Shown here piece by piece: positions 42,827 to 51,746 of a stretch of 64,000 nucleotides of DNA. Position 1 is the first letter of the stretch. Each line of letters starts with the position of its first letter. The stretch covers positions 1,054,001 through 1,118,000 of the forward strand of contig NZ_CP017946.1 of assembly GCF_003952665.1 (NCBI RefSeq), in the 5' to 3' direction. This stretch comes from Bosea sp. Tri-49. Its GTDB lineage: Bacteria > Pseudomonadota > Alphaproteobacteria > Rhizobiales > Beijerinckiaceae. A program made the translations under genes and the position numbers. The notes under the pieces are model-generated. The model ran no database searches, was not told the DNA's origin, and saw only the letters and a list, made by a program, of their open reading frames with translations.

Positions 42827-43216
42827 ATGATCTGTTTCGTGATCGGCCGGCGGGCGCTGCTCTGCGGCGCGGCCGTTTCCGTTCTCGCTTTGCCGGCCTT
42901 GGCGCATCATGGCTGGGGCTGGGCGGTCGACGAGCAGAGCGAGCTCAAGGGCACGATCCGCTCGATCTCGATGGCGCCGCCGCATCCGACGCTGCAGGTC
43001 GTGGCCGCGGACGGTGTGCTTTGGCAGATCGACCTCGGCAATCCCAACCAGACGGCGCGGGCCAACTTCACCGCCGAGACGGCCAAGCCTGGCGACGCCA
43101 TCACCGTGCTCGGCAACCGCCATCAGGATGCGAGCAAGAAGCAGATGAAGGCGGTGCGCATCACCATCGGCGGCAAGAACTACGATATGTATCCGGAGCG
43201 GATCAAAACGAACTGA
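42827..43216 (+). CDS. DUF6152-like small secreted protein
   Basis: A 129-residue protein with an N-terminal signal peptide containing a twin-arginine-like start (VIGRRALLCGAAVSVLALPA) and mature region beginning HHGWGW, a pattern common in DUF6152 proteins. The mature part resembles a small OB-type beta fold (DEQSELKGTIRSISM, then LGNPNQTARANF). GGAGGG precedes the ATG at 42827. It is followed 6 bp later by an integral membrane gene, with which it probably acts. Its function is not known. Confidence 0.7.
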   Translation: MICFVIGRRALLCGAAVSVLALPALAHHGWGWAVDEQSELKGTIRSISMAPPHPTLQVVAADGVLWQIDLGNPNQTARANFTAETAKPGDAITVLGNRHQDASKKQMKAVRITIGGKNYDMYPERIKTN

Positions 43217-43222
43217 GCGCCC

Positions 43223-43690
43223 GTGGCGACGCTCGTCGACTGGCTCGGCAGCTGGCCGGGCGCGGTGCTGCTGCAGCGCTCCGGCACCGCCTATCTCCTC
43301 GTCAACGCTGCGCATATCCTCGGCATCGGCCTGCTGCTCGGGGCGATTCTGCCGCTCGATCTCAGGCTGGCCGGGGTGCTGCGCGCCTCTGCGCTCCCTC
43401 TGATCGGCCCGATGCTGATCCGCACCGCGGCGTGCGGCCTTGCGCTCGCACTCGCGACAGGTTTCTGGCTGTTCACGGTGAAGCCGGGCGAATATCTCGG
43501 CAACACCGCCTTCCTCGCCAAGCTCGGCCTGCTGGCATTGGCGCTGGGCAATATCGCGCTCCAGCACCGTGGGCTGAGGCCGGTGCTGGCCGGCGGCGAG
43601 ATCGGCCTGAAGGTGCGCCTGCTCGCTGCCCTCTCGGCCTCGCTCTGGCTGTCCGTGCTGGTCGCCGGACGCTGGATCGGCTTCCTGTGA
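43223..43690 (+). CDS. Small integral membrane protein (DUF2214/DUF6644-like)
   Basis: A 155-residue protein with four predicted transmembrane helices (about residues 22-45, 55-75, 85-105 and 130-150) and the pattern AYLLVNAAHILGIGLLLGAI with conserved histidine. The start is GTG at 43223, 6 bp after the DUF6152 stop. The histidine-bearing helices recall cytochrome b561-like or copper-handling membrane proteins, but I cannot assign an activity. It converges with the MerR gene, whose stop is 7 bp away. Confidence 0.65.
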   Translation: MATLVDWLGSWPGAVLLQRSGTAYLLVNAAHILGIGLLLGAILPLDLRLAGVLRASALPLIGPMLIRTAACGLALALATGFWLFTVKPGEYLGNTAFLAKLGLLALALGNIALQHRGLRPVLAGGEIGLKVRLLAALSASLWLSVLVAGRWIGFL

Positions 43691-43697
43691 CGAGGGT

Positions 43698-44618
43698 TCA
43701 GACGACCAGCGCCTTCATCGCCTCGTTGATCCACCACCATTCTTGGCCGGGCGCGTCCTCGCCGCGCAGGGTTGCGAGCAATTGCTGGTAGCGCAGCGAG
43801 CGGTCATGGTGCCGACGGTGCTGATCGAGATGCCAGACGCGGAAACTCTCGTCCGGCTCGCGCTTCATCGCTTTGGCCGAGGCATCCAGCCAATCCTGGG
43901 CGATGACGCGGCCGGTGGCCGAAGCTGGAGTTTCACCAGCTGCCATAGCTTTACGGATCTCGGCGAAGATGCGCTCGGCGGCGGCATGATAGGCGGCGGG
44001 GTCGAACTCCGGCGTCCACATCGCCGCGGCGTCGGCCTTGGCACTGGCGATCACGGTCTCGTCGCTCAGCATCGCCCTGAGCTCGGCGAAGGCGTCGATC
44101 TGTTCCGGCGTCGGATCATCGGGCAGTTCGGGCGCTCCGGCTTCGATCGCCTTTTGCCGCCAATCGGGGTTCATCCTGTCGCCGGTGACCTCGTCGTAGA
44201 AGCGTTCGGTCAGGGCCCGCATGTCAGCGTTGGACAGATTGGTCATGGTCCATAATCTCCGGATGTCTTCGGCGGTGGGTTCGGGATTGCGCAGGGCGGC
44301 GCGCAGGGTCGCGGCGATGCGGCGCTTGCCGGCGATCTCGGCCTCGAGTGCCGAGAGCCGCAGCGCCAACAGCTCGGCGAGCGAGCCCTTGCGGGCGAGG
44401 ATGCCCTGGATCGCAGTGAGACTCGTGCCCATGGCGCGCAGCGCCTGGATCAGGTCGAGGCGCGCCGCATCGGCGTCGGAATAGACGCGGTAGTTCGCCA
44501 TGGTGCGGGTTGCCGGCGGCAGCAGTCCCTTGTCGGAATAGAAGCGGATGCGCCGCACGGGCACGCCGCAGAGGCGGGCGAGCTCGCCGATGGTGTAGCG
44601 CTGGTCGGTCGTGGTCAT
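43698..44618 (-). CDS. MerR-family transcriptional regulator
   Basis: A 306-residue protein with an N-terminal MerR winged helix (YTIGELARLCGVPVRRIRFY, then SDKGLLPPATR) and a following coiled-coil dimer helix. The remaining 180 residues are alpha-helical (RALTERFYDEVTGD, PDPTPEQIDAF) and resemble drug- or effector-binding C-terminal domains of TipA-like regulators, though not closely. No cysteines suggest metal binding. It converges with the DUF6152 pair. Confidence 0.82.
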   Translation of the reverse strand: MTTTDQRYTIGELARLCGVPVRRIRFYSDKGLLPPATRTMANYRVYSDADAARLDLIQALRAMGTSLTAIQGILARKGSLAELLALRLSALEAEIAGKRRIAATLRAALRNPEPTAEDIRRLWTMTNLSNADMRALTERFYDEVTGDRMNPDWRQKAIEAGAPELPDDPTPEQIDAFAELRAMLSDETVIASAKADAAAMWTPEFDPAAYHAAAERIFAEIRKAMAAGETPASATGRVIAQDWLDASAKAMKREPDESFRVWHLDQHRRHHDRSLRYQQLLATLRGEDAPGQEWWWINEAMKALVV

Positions 44619-44768
44619 GGAGCCGTCCTAGCGTCTCCATCTGGTGGAGGGTCAAGCGCCTTGCGATCGGCGGATTCGCTCAAATGAGCCGCATCGCGAA
44701 GAGAGACGCGAAACCCTGTGCGGCGAAAGCTGTGTGCCGTCGGCGATGCGTCAAAGCGAAATTAGTGT

Positions 44769-46016
44769 GTGGCAGCCATCTTCCTGCGCGTGCACGCCCC
44801 ACGCCACGATCCGATCTCCAGGCACGCCGAATCGGCGAGCGAAGCGCCAAGCGGCGCGGCGCCGGCGCGCAGCTTCGATGGCCTCGGTTTCGAGCCCACG
44901 CTGGAACGCGAGTATCGGCAGCACATGCGCACCGGACAGCGCAGCAGCACGCTCGTCTGCCTGATCACGGCACTCGGCATCTGGTTGACCTTCATCGGGC
45001 TCGACCTGACGCGGCTCGACGATCTCGCCATGATCGCAAGCGGCGACGGTTCGGTCGTGATCGCCATCGCGCTCCGGCTGGGGACGCTTGCCGTGATCCT
45101 GCGGCTGGTCTGGATCGTGCGCCGCAACCGGCAGGCGCGCTCCTTTCACCATCTCACCATGCTGGCGCTGGCGCTGATCGGCGTGACCTGCGCCTTCATC
45201 GCCAATATGTACAAGCTGCGCGGCCTGCCGCAGGCGGACATCGCCCAGCTCGTCATCATCGCTGCCGTGTTCCTGCCGGTTGGGCTGACCTTCCTGCAGA
45301 GTCTCGGCGTCGCCTTGCTGATCGCCATGTTCACCACCGTGCTCGGCTTGGTCATGCTCGAGCCGGCGCAGCTGGCCGAACATGGCCGGCTGTCGATCCT
45401 GCTGTTCTTCGCCGTCTTCGTCAGCGCCGTCGGCGCCTGGCTGCGCGAGCGGGCCGAGCGTGACCAGTTCCTGCTGCGGCGCATGCTGCACAGCCGGGCG
45501 ATGTCGGATGCGCTGACCGGGATCGCCAACCGGCGTGGTTTCGAGGAGCATGTCGCCATGGCGTTGCTGCAGGCGCGGCGCGATCGCGTGCCGGTTGTCT
45601 TCGCGGTGCTCGATATCGACCATTTCAAGCGCTACAACGATCGTTACGGTCATCAGGCCGGCGACATCGCCCTGGCGCTGATCGCTCGCGCCGTCGACGG
45701 CACGCTGCGCCGGCCGATGGATATGGTCGGGCGGCTGGGCGGCGAGGAATTCGGCCTGTTCCTTTACGACACCACGCCGGAGAAGGCGCAGGAGCGACTG
45801 GAGCAGGCGGCGCAGGCGATCGCCGAGCTCAGGATCGAGCATGCGGCCTCGCCGACGGCACAATACATCACCGTCAGCATGGGGGCCGTCGGCTTCGACG
45901 GCCAGGAAACGGCCGTCGATCTCTATCGGCGGGCCGATGCGGCGCTCTATGCCGGCAAGGCCTCGGGCCGGAACCGGGTCGAGTTGGGCGAGAGCGGCGA
46001 GCGCCTGGCGGGCTAG
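44769..46016 (+). CDS. Membrane-bound diguanylate cyclase (GGDEF)
   Basis: A protein of up to 415 residues. Residues about 60-230 contain five or six transmembrane helices; a GGDEF domain follows with DALTGIANRRGFEEH and the active motif GGEEF. The RxxD inhibitory site is RPMD, five residues before GGEEF, so product feedback is expected. It makes cyclic di-GMP from two GTP. The start is uncertain: GTG 44769 is the first in-frame candidate after a stop, and ATG 44925 is an alternative; neither has a clear ribosome site. Confidence 0.85.
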   Translation: MAAIFLRVHAPRHDPISRHAESASEAPSGAAPARSFDGLGFEPTLEREYRQHMRTGQRSSTLVCLITALGIWLTFIGLDLTRLDDLAMIASGDGSVVIAIALRLGTLAVILRLVWIVRRNRQARSFHHLTMLALALIGVTCAFIANMYKLRGLPQADIAQLVIIAAVFLPVGLTFLQSLGVALLIAMFTTVLGLVMLEPAQLAEHGRLSILLFFAVFVSAVGAWLRERAERDQFLLRRMLHSRAMSDALTGIANRRGFEEHVAMALLQARRDRVPVVFAVLDIDHFKRYNDRYGHQAGDIALALIARAVDGTLRRPMDMVGRLGGEEFGLFLYDTTPEKAQERLEQAAQAIAELRIEHAASPTAQYITVSMGAVGFDGQETAVDLYRRADAALYAGKASGRNRVELGESGERLAG

Positions 46017-46074
46017 CCGCGTCCGCCGCCGAGCTGCTATGCGGCGTTCATCCCCTTGCGATGAGAGAATTCCC

Positions 46075-47067
46075 ATGTCCGAACCCGTTTCCATCGGCCT
46101 GATCGGCGCCGGCATCATGGGCGAACGCATGCTGCGCGCGATCCTGGCGCAATCGCCCGAGCTCGTGCGTGCCACTGGAATCTGGGACCCGTCGGGGCAG
46201 GCCATGGCCCGGATCGCACAGGAACTGCCGCAGGTCGCACGCTTGGCCGATGCCGCTGCGGTGATCGCGGCGAGCGACTGCGTCTACATCGCGTCGCCGC
46301 CCGCCTCGCATCTCGGCCATGCGCGCGCCGCGCTCGCGGCTGGCAGAACCGTATTCTGCGAGAAGCCGCTCGCGATCGACGTCGCCGATTCCCGCGCTTT
46401 CGTCGCCGAGGCGGGATCGCGCGGCGCAGTCAATTTCCCCTTCGCCTCGTCGCCTGCGATTGCGCAGTTGCAGGACTGGATCGAGGCCGGGGCTGTCGAC
46501 AACAATCGTCGGATCTCGATCGAGGTCGCCTTCGCGACCTGGCCGCGCTCCTGGCAGGCCGATGCGGCCGGCTGGCTTGACCGGCGCGAACAGGGTGGCT
46601 TCACCCGCGAGGTCGTCTCGCATTTCCTCTTCCTGAGCCGCCGGCTCGGCGGGGCGCTGCACGGCCTGCAGGCGAGCGCGTCCTTCCCGGAAACGGGCAA
46701 GTCGGAACGTCGGATCGAGGCGCGGCTGATGGCCGGCGACATTCCGGTGACGCTCGTCGGCAGTGTCGGTACGACCCAGAAGGACGATCACAACATCTGG
46801 ATGCTCGAAGGCGATGGCGGAGCGGTAAGGCTCTGCGATTGGTCACTGGCCGAGCAGCGCCAGCCGGATGGGTCCTGGCAGCGCGCTCCCGATGCGTTGA
46901 CGCAGCTCGAGGCACGGCCGGTAGCGCTGAAGCGGCAGCTTGAAGGCGTCGCGAAGCTCACGCGTGGAGAGGCTCACCAGCTCGCTACTCTGGAGGAGGC
47001 GCTCAACGTGCAGGAGATCGTCGAGGCGATCCTGGCGAGCGGAAGCAATTCCAGCAGAAGCGCGTAG
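46075..47067 (+). CDS. Gfo/Idh/MocA-family NAD(P)-dependent oxidoreductase
   Basis: A 330-residue oxidoreductase with the Rossmann motif GLIGAGIMGERML at the N-terminus and the EKP motif in VFCEKPLAIDV. The second half is the alpha/beta substrate domain (SGTTQKDD-like GSVGTTQKDDHNIW). The start at 46075 follows GAGAG. Family members oxidise sugars, inositol or related polyols; the substrate here is unknown. No sugar transporter is adjacent. Confidence 0.8.
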   Translation: MSEPVSIGLIGAGIMGERMLRAILAQSPELVRATGIWDPSGQAMARIAQELPQVARLADAAAVIAASDCVYIASPPASHLGHARAALAAGRTVFCEKPLAIDVADSRAFVAEAGSRGAVNFPFASSPAIAQLQDWIEAGAVDNNRRISIEVAFATWPRSWQADAAGWLDRREQGGFTREVVSHFLFLSRRLGGALHGLQASASFPETGKSERRIEARLMAGDIPVTLVGSVGTTQKDDHNIWMLEGDGGAVRLCDWSLAEQRQPDGSWQRAPDALTQLEARPVALKRQLEGVAKLTRGEAHQLATLEEALNVQEIVEAILASGSNSSRSA

Positions 47068-47167
47068 CGGTTCTGCGTCCGGAATTGCGCCAAGGCAAAG
47101 AGACGGACGCCTTCATTGAGGCGACATGGCAGGCGGCCTATAATCGACGGGCTCAGGAGGCCTGCCG

Positions 47168-47734
47168 ATGCGCCATGCCTTCCTCACCGACGCCCAGATC
47201 GACGCCCGCGCCTTGGCGCATCGGCGCGGACTCGGCTTCGCCGACGATCAGGCCGTCGATGCCATGACGCTGCTGGCCAGGCTCAAGGCGCGCTACCCGG
47301 AGTTTTCCTACGAGCGGGTGCCTGATGGTTCGCTCGGCGAGGCCGAGGCGCAGTGGGATTCGCTGGGGAAGCGCCTGCTGATCCCTGAGGCCGTGTTCCA
47401 GGCCGCTAATCGAGGCGAGGGCAGAGCGCTGATGACGGTCGCACACGAGGTCGGCCACGCACTGCTCGGCCATGACGGCAATCTCAATCGCGCGCCGACC
47501 GGCGGGCGGGCCGAGCGGGTCTCGGCGAAGCTCCGGTCGATGGAATATCAGGCGCGGCGCTATGCGGCCGCCTTCCTGATCCCGGATACACCTACGGTGC
47601 GCCAGCTCGATGCGACCGCGCTGAGCGAACGTTATCGGGTCAGCATGAGCGCCGCGATCGTGCGCCATAGCGAGCTTCGTTCCGGCGAGAGCGCGCGGGC
47701 CCTGCCATTGCGACAGGCCAGTCTCGATCTCTAG
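47168..47734 (+). CDS. ImmA/IrrE-type zinc metallopeptidase
   Basis: A 188-residue protein with the zinc motif AHEVGHALLGH and a downstream helix EYQARRYAAAFLIP that carries the third ligand, as in COG2856 peptidases. CAGGAGG precedes the ATG. Such peptidases usually cleave an XRE-type repressor encoded next to or fused with them; no helix-turn-helix is present here and no repressor gene is adjacent. It may act on a distant regulator. Confidence 0.8.
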   Translation: MRHAFLTDAQIDARALAHRRGLGFADDQAVDAMTLLARLKARYPEFSYERVPDGSLGEAEAQWDSLGKRLLIPEAVFQAANRGEGRALMTVAHEVGHALLGHDGNLNRAPTGGRAERVSAKLRSMEYQARRYAAAFLIPDTPTVRQLDATALSERYRVSMSAAIVRHSELRSGESARALPLRQASLDL

Positions 47735-47797
47735 CGGCTTGCGGTCGGCGCGCTCGCGGGGCATGGCTCGGGCAACGTGACGATCATCGAGGCTGCC

Positions 47798-48988
47798 ATG
47801 ACCATTGCCGCTACCGGCCTGCCGCCGGCGCCGAAGCCCGCCGCCCGGGCACAGGGCGTCTCGCCCTTCATCGTCATGGACGTGATGAACGCGGCCGAGG
47901 CGATCGAGCGGCGTGGCGGTTCGGTCGTGCATATGGAGGTCGGGCAGCCTTCGGCGGCGACGCCGGCCAGCATCCGGGCGGCCGCGGCCCGCGCTCTGGA
48001 GGATGGCCGCATCGGCTATACCCAGGCGCTCGGCATAGGCTCGCTCAGGGCCCGGATCGCGCGGCACTATCGCGACACTTACGGTGTCGAGGTCCCGGCC
48101 GAGCGCGTCGTCGTGACGACCGGCTCCTCCGGCGGTTTCATCCTGAGCTTCCTCGCCTGTTTCGAGCCCGGCGCGCGCATCGCGATCACCGCTCCGGGTT
48201 ATCCGGCCTATCGCAACATCCTGATCGCGCTCGGGCTCGAGCCGGTCGCGATCCCGGTCGGGCCGGAGACACGCTACGCGCTGACGCCCGAGCTGATCGC
48301 CAGGGCCCATGCCGAAAAGCCGCTCGCCGGCGTGCTGACGATGAGCCCGGCCAATCCGACGGGCGTGGTGATGGCGCCCGAGGCGATTGCGGCGGTGGCG
48401 GCCGAATGCCGGCGGCTCGGACTCTGGTATATTTCCGACGAGATCTATCACGGCCTGACCTATGAGCGGCCGGCGACGACGGCGCTCGCCGCCGATCCGG
48501 ACACGATCGTCGTCAATTCCTTCTCCAAGTATTATTGCATGACCGGCTGGCGGGTCGGCTGGCTGGTGGTGCCGGAGCGGCTGGTCCGCGTGATCGAGCG
48601 GCTGCAGCAGAATTTCTCGATTTCGGTGCCGATGCTGAGCCAGGTCGCCGGCGAGGCCGCTTTCGACGCGACCGCGGAATGTGAGGCGATCAAGACCGGC
48701 TATGCTGAGAACCGCGCCTATCTGCTGAAGGCGCTTCCGGAGATCGGGCTCGGCGACTTCCTCCCCGTAGACGGGGCCTTCTACATCTATCTCGACATCG
48801 GCCGATACTCGAACGATTCCATGAGCTTCTGCCGGGATGCTCTCGAAAATGCCGGTGTCGCGATCACGCCCGGGCTCGATTTCGACGAGGGGCGCGGGGC
48901 GCGGACCGTCAGGCTTTCCTTCGCCGGCTCGCTGGCCGAATGCGAGGAGGCGGTGGCGCGCCTGGGGCGCTGGCTGAAGACGCGCTGA
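47798..48988 (+). CDS. Class I/II PLP-dependent aminotransferase
   Basis: A protein of about 396 residues. The PLP lysine is in NSFSKYYCMTGWRVGW, other marks are TTGSSGGFIL (cofactor loop), SPANPTGVV and YISDEIYHGL. The start 47798 has GAGG about 5 bp before it; an in-frame GTG at 47777 is possible. The substrate (aspartate-, aromatic- or alanine-type) cannot be fixed from sequence. It is followed by the mechanosensitive channel gene after about 60 bp. Confidence 0.87.
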   Translation: MTIAATGLPPAPKPAARAQGVSPFIVMDVMNAAEAIERRGGSVVHMEVGQPSAATPASIRAAAARALEDGRIGYTQALGIGSLRARIARHYRDTYGVEVPAERVVVTTGSSGGFILSFLACFEPGARIAITAPGYPAYRNILIALGLEPVAIPVGPETRYALTPELIARAHAEKPLAGVLTMSPANPTGVVMAPEAIAAVAAECRRLGLWYISDEIYHGLTYERPATTALAADPDTIVVNSFSKYYCMTGWRVGWLVVPERLVRVIERLQQNFSISVPMLSQVAGEAAFDATAECEAIKTGYAENRAYLLKALPEIGLGDFLPVDGAFYIYLDIGRYSNDSMSFCRDALENAGVAITPGLDFDEGRGARTVRLSFAGSLAECEEAVARLGRWLKTR

Positions 48989-49047
48989 AGCGAGTGCTTG
49001 CCAAGGCGACGCGGCGGACTCAATCTGATCCGGCTTGGGGGCAGGAC

Positions 49048-51294
49048 ATGGTCGCGATGCGGAACTGGCTGAAGACCATGGCGTTGTGCGGGGTGGCGCT
49101 GCTGGTTGGCGCTGTCGCAGTCCCGCTGCCGGCCGTGGCGCAGCACGCCAAGACGGACGCGCCGACCGTGCTGACCCTGCGCGGCGACGAGACGCCCGAG
49201 ACGGTGCGCAAGCTGGTCGATGCCCTGTCGGCCGGTGGGCGCAAGGTCGAGATCAGGATCGCCGGGAAGGGCGAGGCAGCTGCCGCCCCTGCGGCGTCTG
49301 CCGTAGCTGGTGCAGCGCTGCCGCTATCGTCGAGCAGCGCTCCGGCAGAGCATGAAACCCAGGCCGAAGCCTTCTGGGATCATTTCGTCGATGGCGTATC
49401 GCAAGGCCTCGCCGCCATACCGCGCCTTGCCCAGATACCGGATGCCTGGCGCACTGCCTGGGCGCAGAACCGCAATGGTTCGGCCGGCTGGTGGCTTGCA
49501 GTAGGCCTTGTACTCGCGTTTGCCGTGGCCGGGTTGTTCCGGCTTGCGACAGCGGGCTGGTTCGCGCGCCGGCTGCGGCCGGAAGGGCCCGAGTTCACGC
49601 CGCGCCTGATCGCGTCCTCCTGGGGCCTGCTACAGGACCTGGCGACGCTCGCGCTCTGGCTCGTAGTGCTGCATGCGGTGCGCAGATTCTGGCTGCCGGA
49701 GCCCGACCTTGCCCATATGGTGCTGCGCACGATCGCCAACGGCCTTACCATCGGCGCCGGATATCTGATCCTCGGACGCTTCCTGCTCGCTCCCGGTGCT
49801 CCGGAACGTCGGGTCATGCCGCTGCCGCGGGCCGAGCGGGCTTTCAAATTCCTGATCTTCTTCGGCATTCTCACGCCCGTCCTGCTGACGGCGACGGTGT
49901 CGATCCAGCATACCACCGGCCCCGGAGCCGTCGTCGGGCTGTTCGCCCTGGTCGGCATTGTCTCGACCGTGTTCAAGGTCTGGTGGTTCATCGATGCGCG
50001 GCACGACCTCGCGGCGTTGATTCTCCATTCCGCGCATGAACCCGGGCCGACGCGCCGCGTGATCGCCCTGACGACGGGCTGGGTCTATGCCGCACTCGCG
50101 GTGCTGATCTGGATGGTCGGCAATGCGTCCTCGATGATGGAGGGCGGGGCGCGCTGGGCGGAGGCTGCCGCGCTGACGCAGTTCATCATCGTGCTGGCGC
50201 CGATCCTGGCGGTCGGCATCACCAGCCTGATGGCCTGCCGGCAAGCGCATGCGGCGGCGATGGGCGAGACCGCGCCGCTCTCGCTTGCGGTTGGCCATGC
50301 GCTACGCGCCGCGGCCGGCGGCGCGATCTGGGCCGGCGGCTTCTATCTGCTGGCGCGACTCTGGGCCGGCTTCCTCTTCGGCGTCAGTTCCGACCAGTTC
50401 ACCATGCTGATGCGCCAGGCCGGCGGCGTCGCCGTGCTCGCCTTCGGCGGCTGGGTGGCGATCGTATTCCTGCGCAGCTTCTTCGACGCCTATACTCCGA
50501 AGCCCGTGGCAAGCCTGCCGGGCGACGAGGACGCCGTACCGCACGACCATGTGCCATCGCGGCTGGCGACGGTGCTGCCGGTCCTGCGCGGCGTCGTGCT
50601 CGCTGCTGTGTTCGGGCTGACCGCATTGGTGCTGCTGTCGCGGCTCGGCGTCGATATCGGGCCGCTGCTCGCCGGGTTCGGCATTCTCGGCCTCGCCATC
50701 TCCTTCGGCTCGCAGGCGCTGGTGCGGGACATCGTCTCCGGCTTCTTCTTCATGTTGGAGGATGCCTTCCGCGTCGGCGAATATGTCGATACCGGCCGGC
50801 TCAAGGGCACGGTCGAGAAAATCTCGCTGCGCTCGATGCAACTGCGCCATCAGAGCGGACAGATTCACACCGTCCCGTTCGGCCAGGTGCAGTCGCTGAC
50901 CAATGCCAGCCGCGACTGGGCGACGGTGAAGTTCAACGTACGCCTCGACCACTCGGCCGATATCGAGAAGGCGCGCAAGACGATCAAGAAGGTCGGGCTG
51001 GCCTTGCTGGAAGACCCAGAATACGGGCCGCATTTCATCGCCCAGCTCAAGATGCAGGGCGTCGCCGACATCACCGATTCGGCGATCGTGATCAGGTTGA
51101 AGTTCACCGGCAAGCCGAACCAGGCCTCGATGCTGCAGCGCGAGGCGCTGAAGCGAGTCTATCGCGGCCTGAACGAGGCCGAGGTGCCGTTCGCCTCGAA
51201 TGCGGTCACGGTAAAGGAGGGGGGCGGCAGGAGCACCGCTGCCGCGATCGCGGCCGTGCCGCCGCCGACTCCGCTGGTGCCGGCCGCGGAGTGA
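49048..51294 (+). CDS. MscS-family mechanosensitive ion channel with long N-terminal membrane region
   Basis: A 748-residue protein, much longer than the 286-residue core MscS. It has a signal peptide, a short periplasmic segment (about 30-145), six to eight helices from about residue 160 and the MscS pore/beta region near residues 540-700 (GLAISFGSQALVRDIVSGFFF, FRVGEYVDTGRLKGTVEKI). This is the layout of YbdG/MscM-like large channels, which release solutes under hypo-osmotic shock. The window also degrades ectoine, an osmolyte, but no direct link is visible. It converges with a small membrane gene. Confidence 0.85.
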   Translation: MVAMRNWLKTMALCGVALLVGAVAVPLPAVAQHAKTDAPTVLTLRGDETPETVRKLVDALSAGGRKVEIRIAGKGEAAAAPAASAVAGAALPLSSSSAPAEHETQAEAFWDHFVDGVSQGLAAIPRLAQIPDAWRTAWAQNRNGSAGWWLAVGLVLAFAVAGLFRLATAGWFARRLRPEGPEFTPRLIASSWGLLQDLATLALWLVVLHAVRRFWLPEPDLAHMVLRTIANGLTIGAGYLILGRFLLAPGAPERRVMPLPRAERAFKFLIFFGILTPVLLTATVSIQHTTGPGAVVGLFALVGIVSTVFKVWWFIDARHDLAALILHSAHEPGPTRRVIALTTGWVYAALAVLIWMVGNASSMMEGGARWAEAAALTQFIIVLAPILAVGITSLMACRQAHAAAMGETAPLSLAVGHALRAAAGGAIWAGGFYLLARLWAGFLFGVSSDQFTMLMRQAGGVAVLAFGGWVAIVFLRSFFDAYTPKPVASLPGDEDAVPHDHVPSRLATVLPVLRGVVLAAVFGLTALVLLSRLGVDIGPLLAGFGILGLAISFGSQALVRDIVSGFFFMLEDAFRVGEYVDTGRLKGTVEKISLRSMQLRHQSGQIHTVPFGQVQSLTNASRDWATVKFNVRLDHSADIEKARKTIKKVGLALLEDPEYGPHFIAQLKMQGVADITDSAIVIRLKFTGKPNQASMLQREALKRVYRGLNEAEVPFASNAVTVKEGGGRSTAAAIAAVPPPTPLVPAAE

Positions 51295-51316
51295 ACCTCG
51301 ACCCGGCCAGGGACCT

Positions 51317-51691
51317 TCATCCGGTCTGGTGGCCAAACTCCAGGATGAAGAAGAAGCCGAAGCCGAGAAGTGCCAGCAGGGCGCCCAATCCTGCAGCGAG
51401 GCGGGCGGCGGAGAGCTGGCCCGCCCATTCATGGCGCTGGCCGGCGCGCTCAGCTTCATGCTCGCGGCCGTGCTTGTGGAACTGGCTGGCATAGAGGTCC
51501 GGCGTCATCTGTGGGCCGACCGGCAGGTTGCCCTCCAGCTCGTAACGAACCGCGACGAAGAGGGTGAACAGGCCAAGCAGGCCAACGCCGAGCCAGCCGA
51601 TCGTCTGCTGGGCGAGCCAGGCAAGACCGAGCAGGCCAATGCAGGCGATCGCCCTCACCAGCAGGCTCTCACGGCTTCGCGGCGGCCGCAT
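51317..51691 (-). CDS. Small membrane protein of unknown function
   Basis: A protein of about 124 residues with two close N-terminal hydrophobic segments (about 10-50) and a C-terminal helix (about 96-118); the middle is polar and His/Arg/Glu-rich. ATG 51691 has GGAGG five bases before it; a TTG at 51706 is in frame but less likely. The gene lies immediately after the rne terminator. I recognise no family. Confidence 0.55.
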   Translation of the reverse strand: MRPPRSRESLLVRAIACIGLLGLAWLAQQTIGWLGVGLLGLFTLFVAVRYELEGNLPVGPQMTPDLYASQFHKHGREHEAERAGQRHEWAGQLSAARLAAGLGALLALLGFGFFFILEFGHQTG

Positions 51692-51707
51692 CCCATCCTC
51701 CGGCAAT

Positions 51708-51739
51708 GAAAAAGGCCGCCGCGATTGCTCGCGGCGGCC
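51708..51739 (-). terminator. Rho-independent terminator of rne
   Basis: On the minus strand a perfect 11-bp G+C-rich stem (GGCCGCCGCGA paired with TCGCGGCGGCC), a 4-base loop, then TTTTTC. It lies 7 bp after the rne stop. Confidence 0.93.
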
Positions 51740-51746
51740 CTGATTT

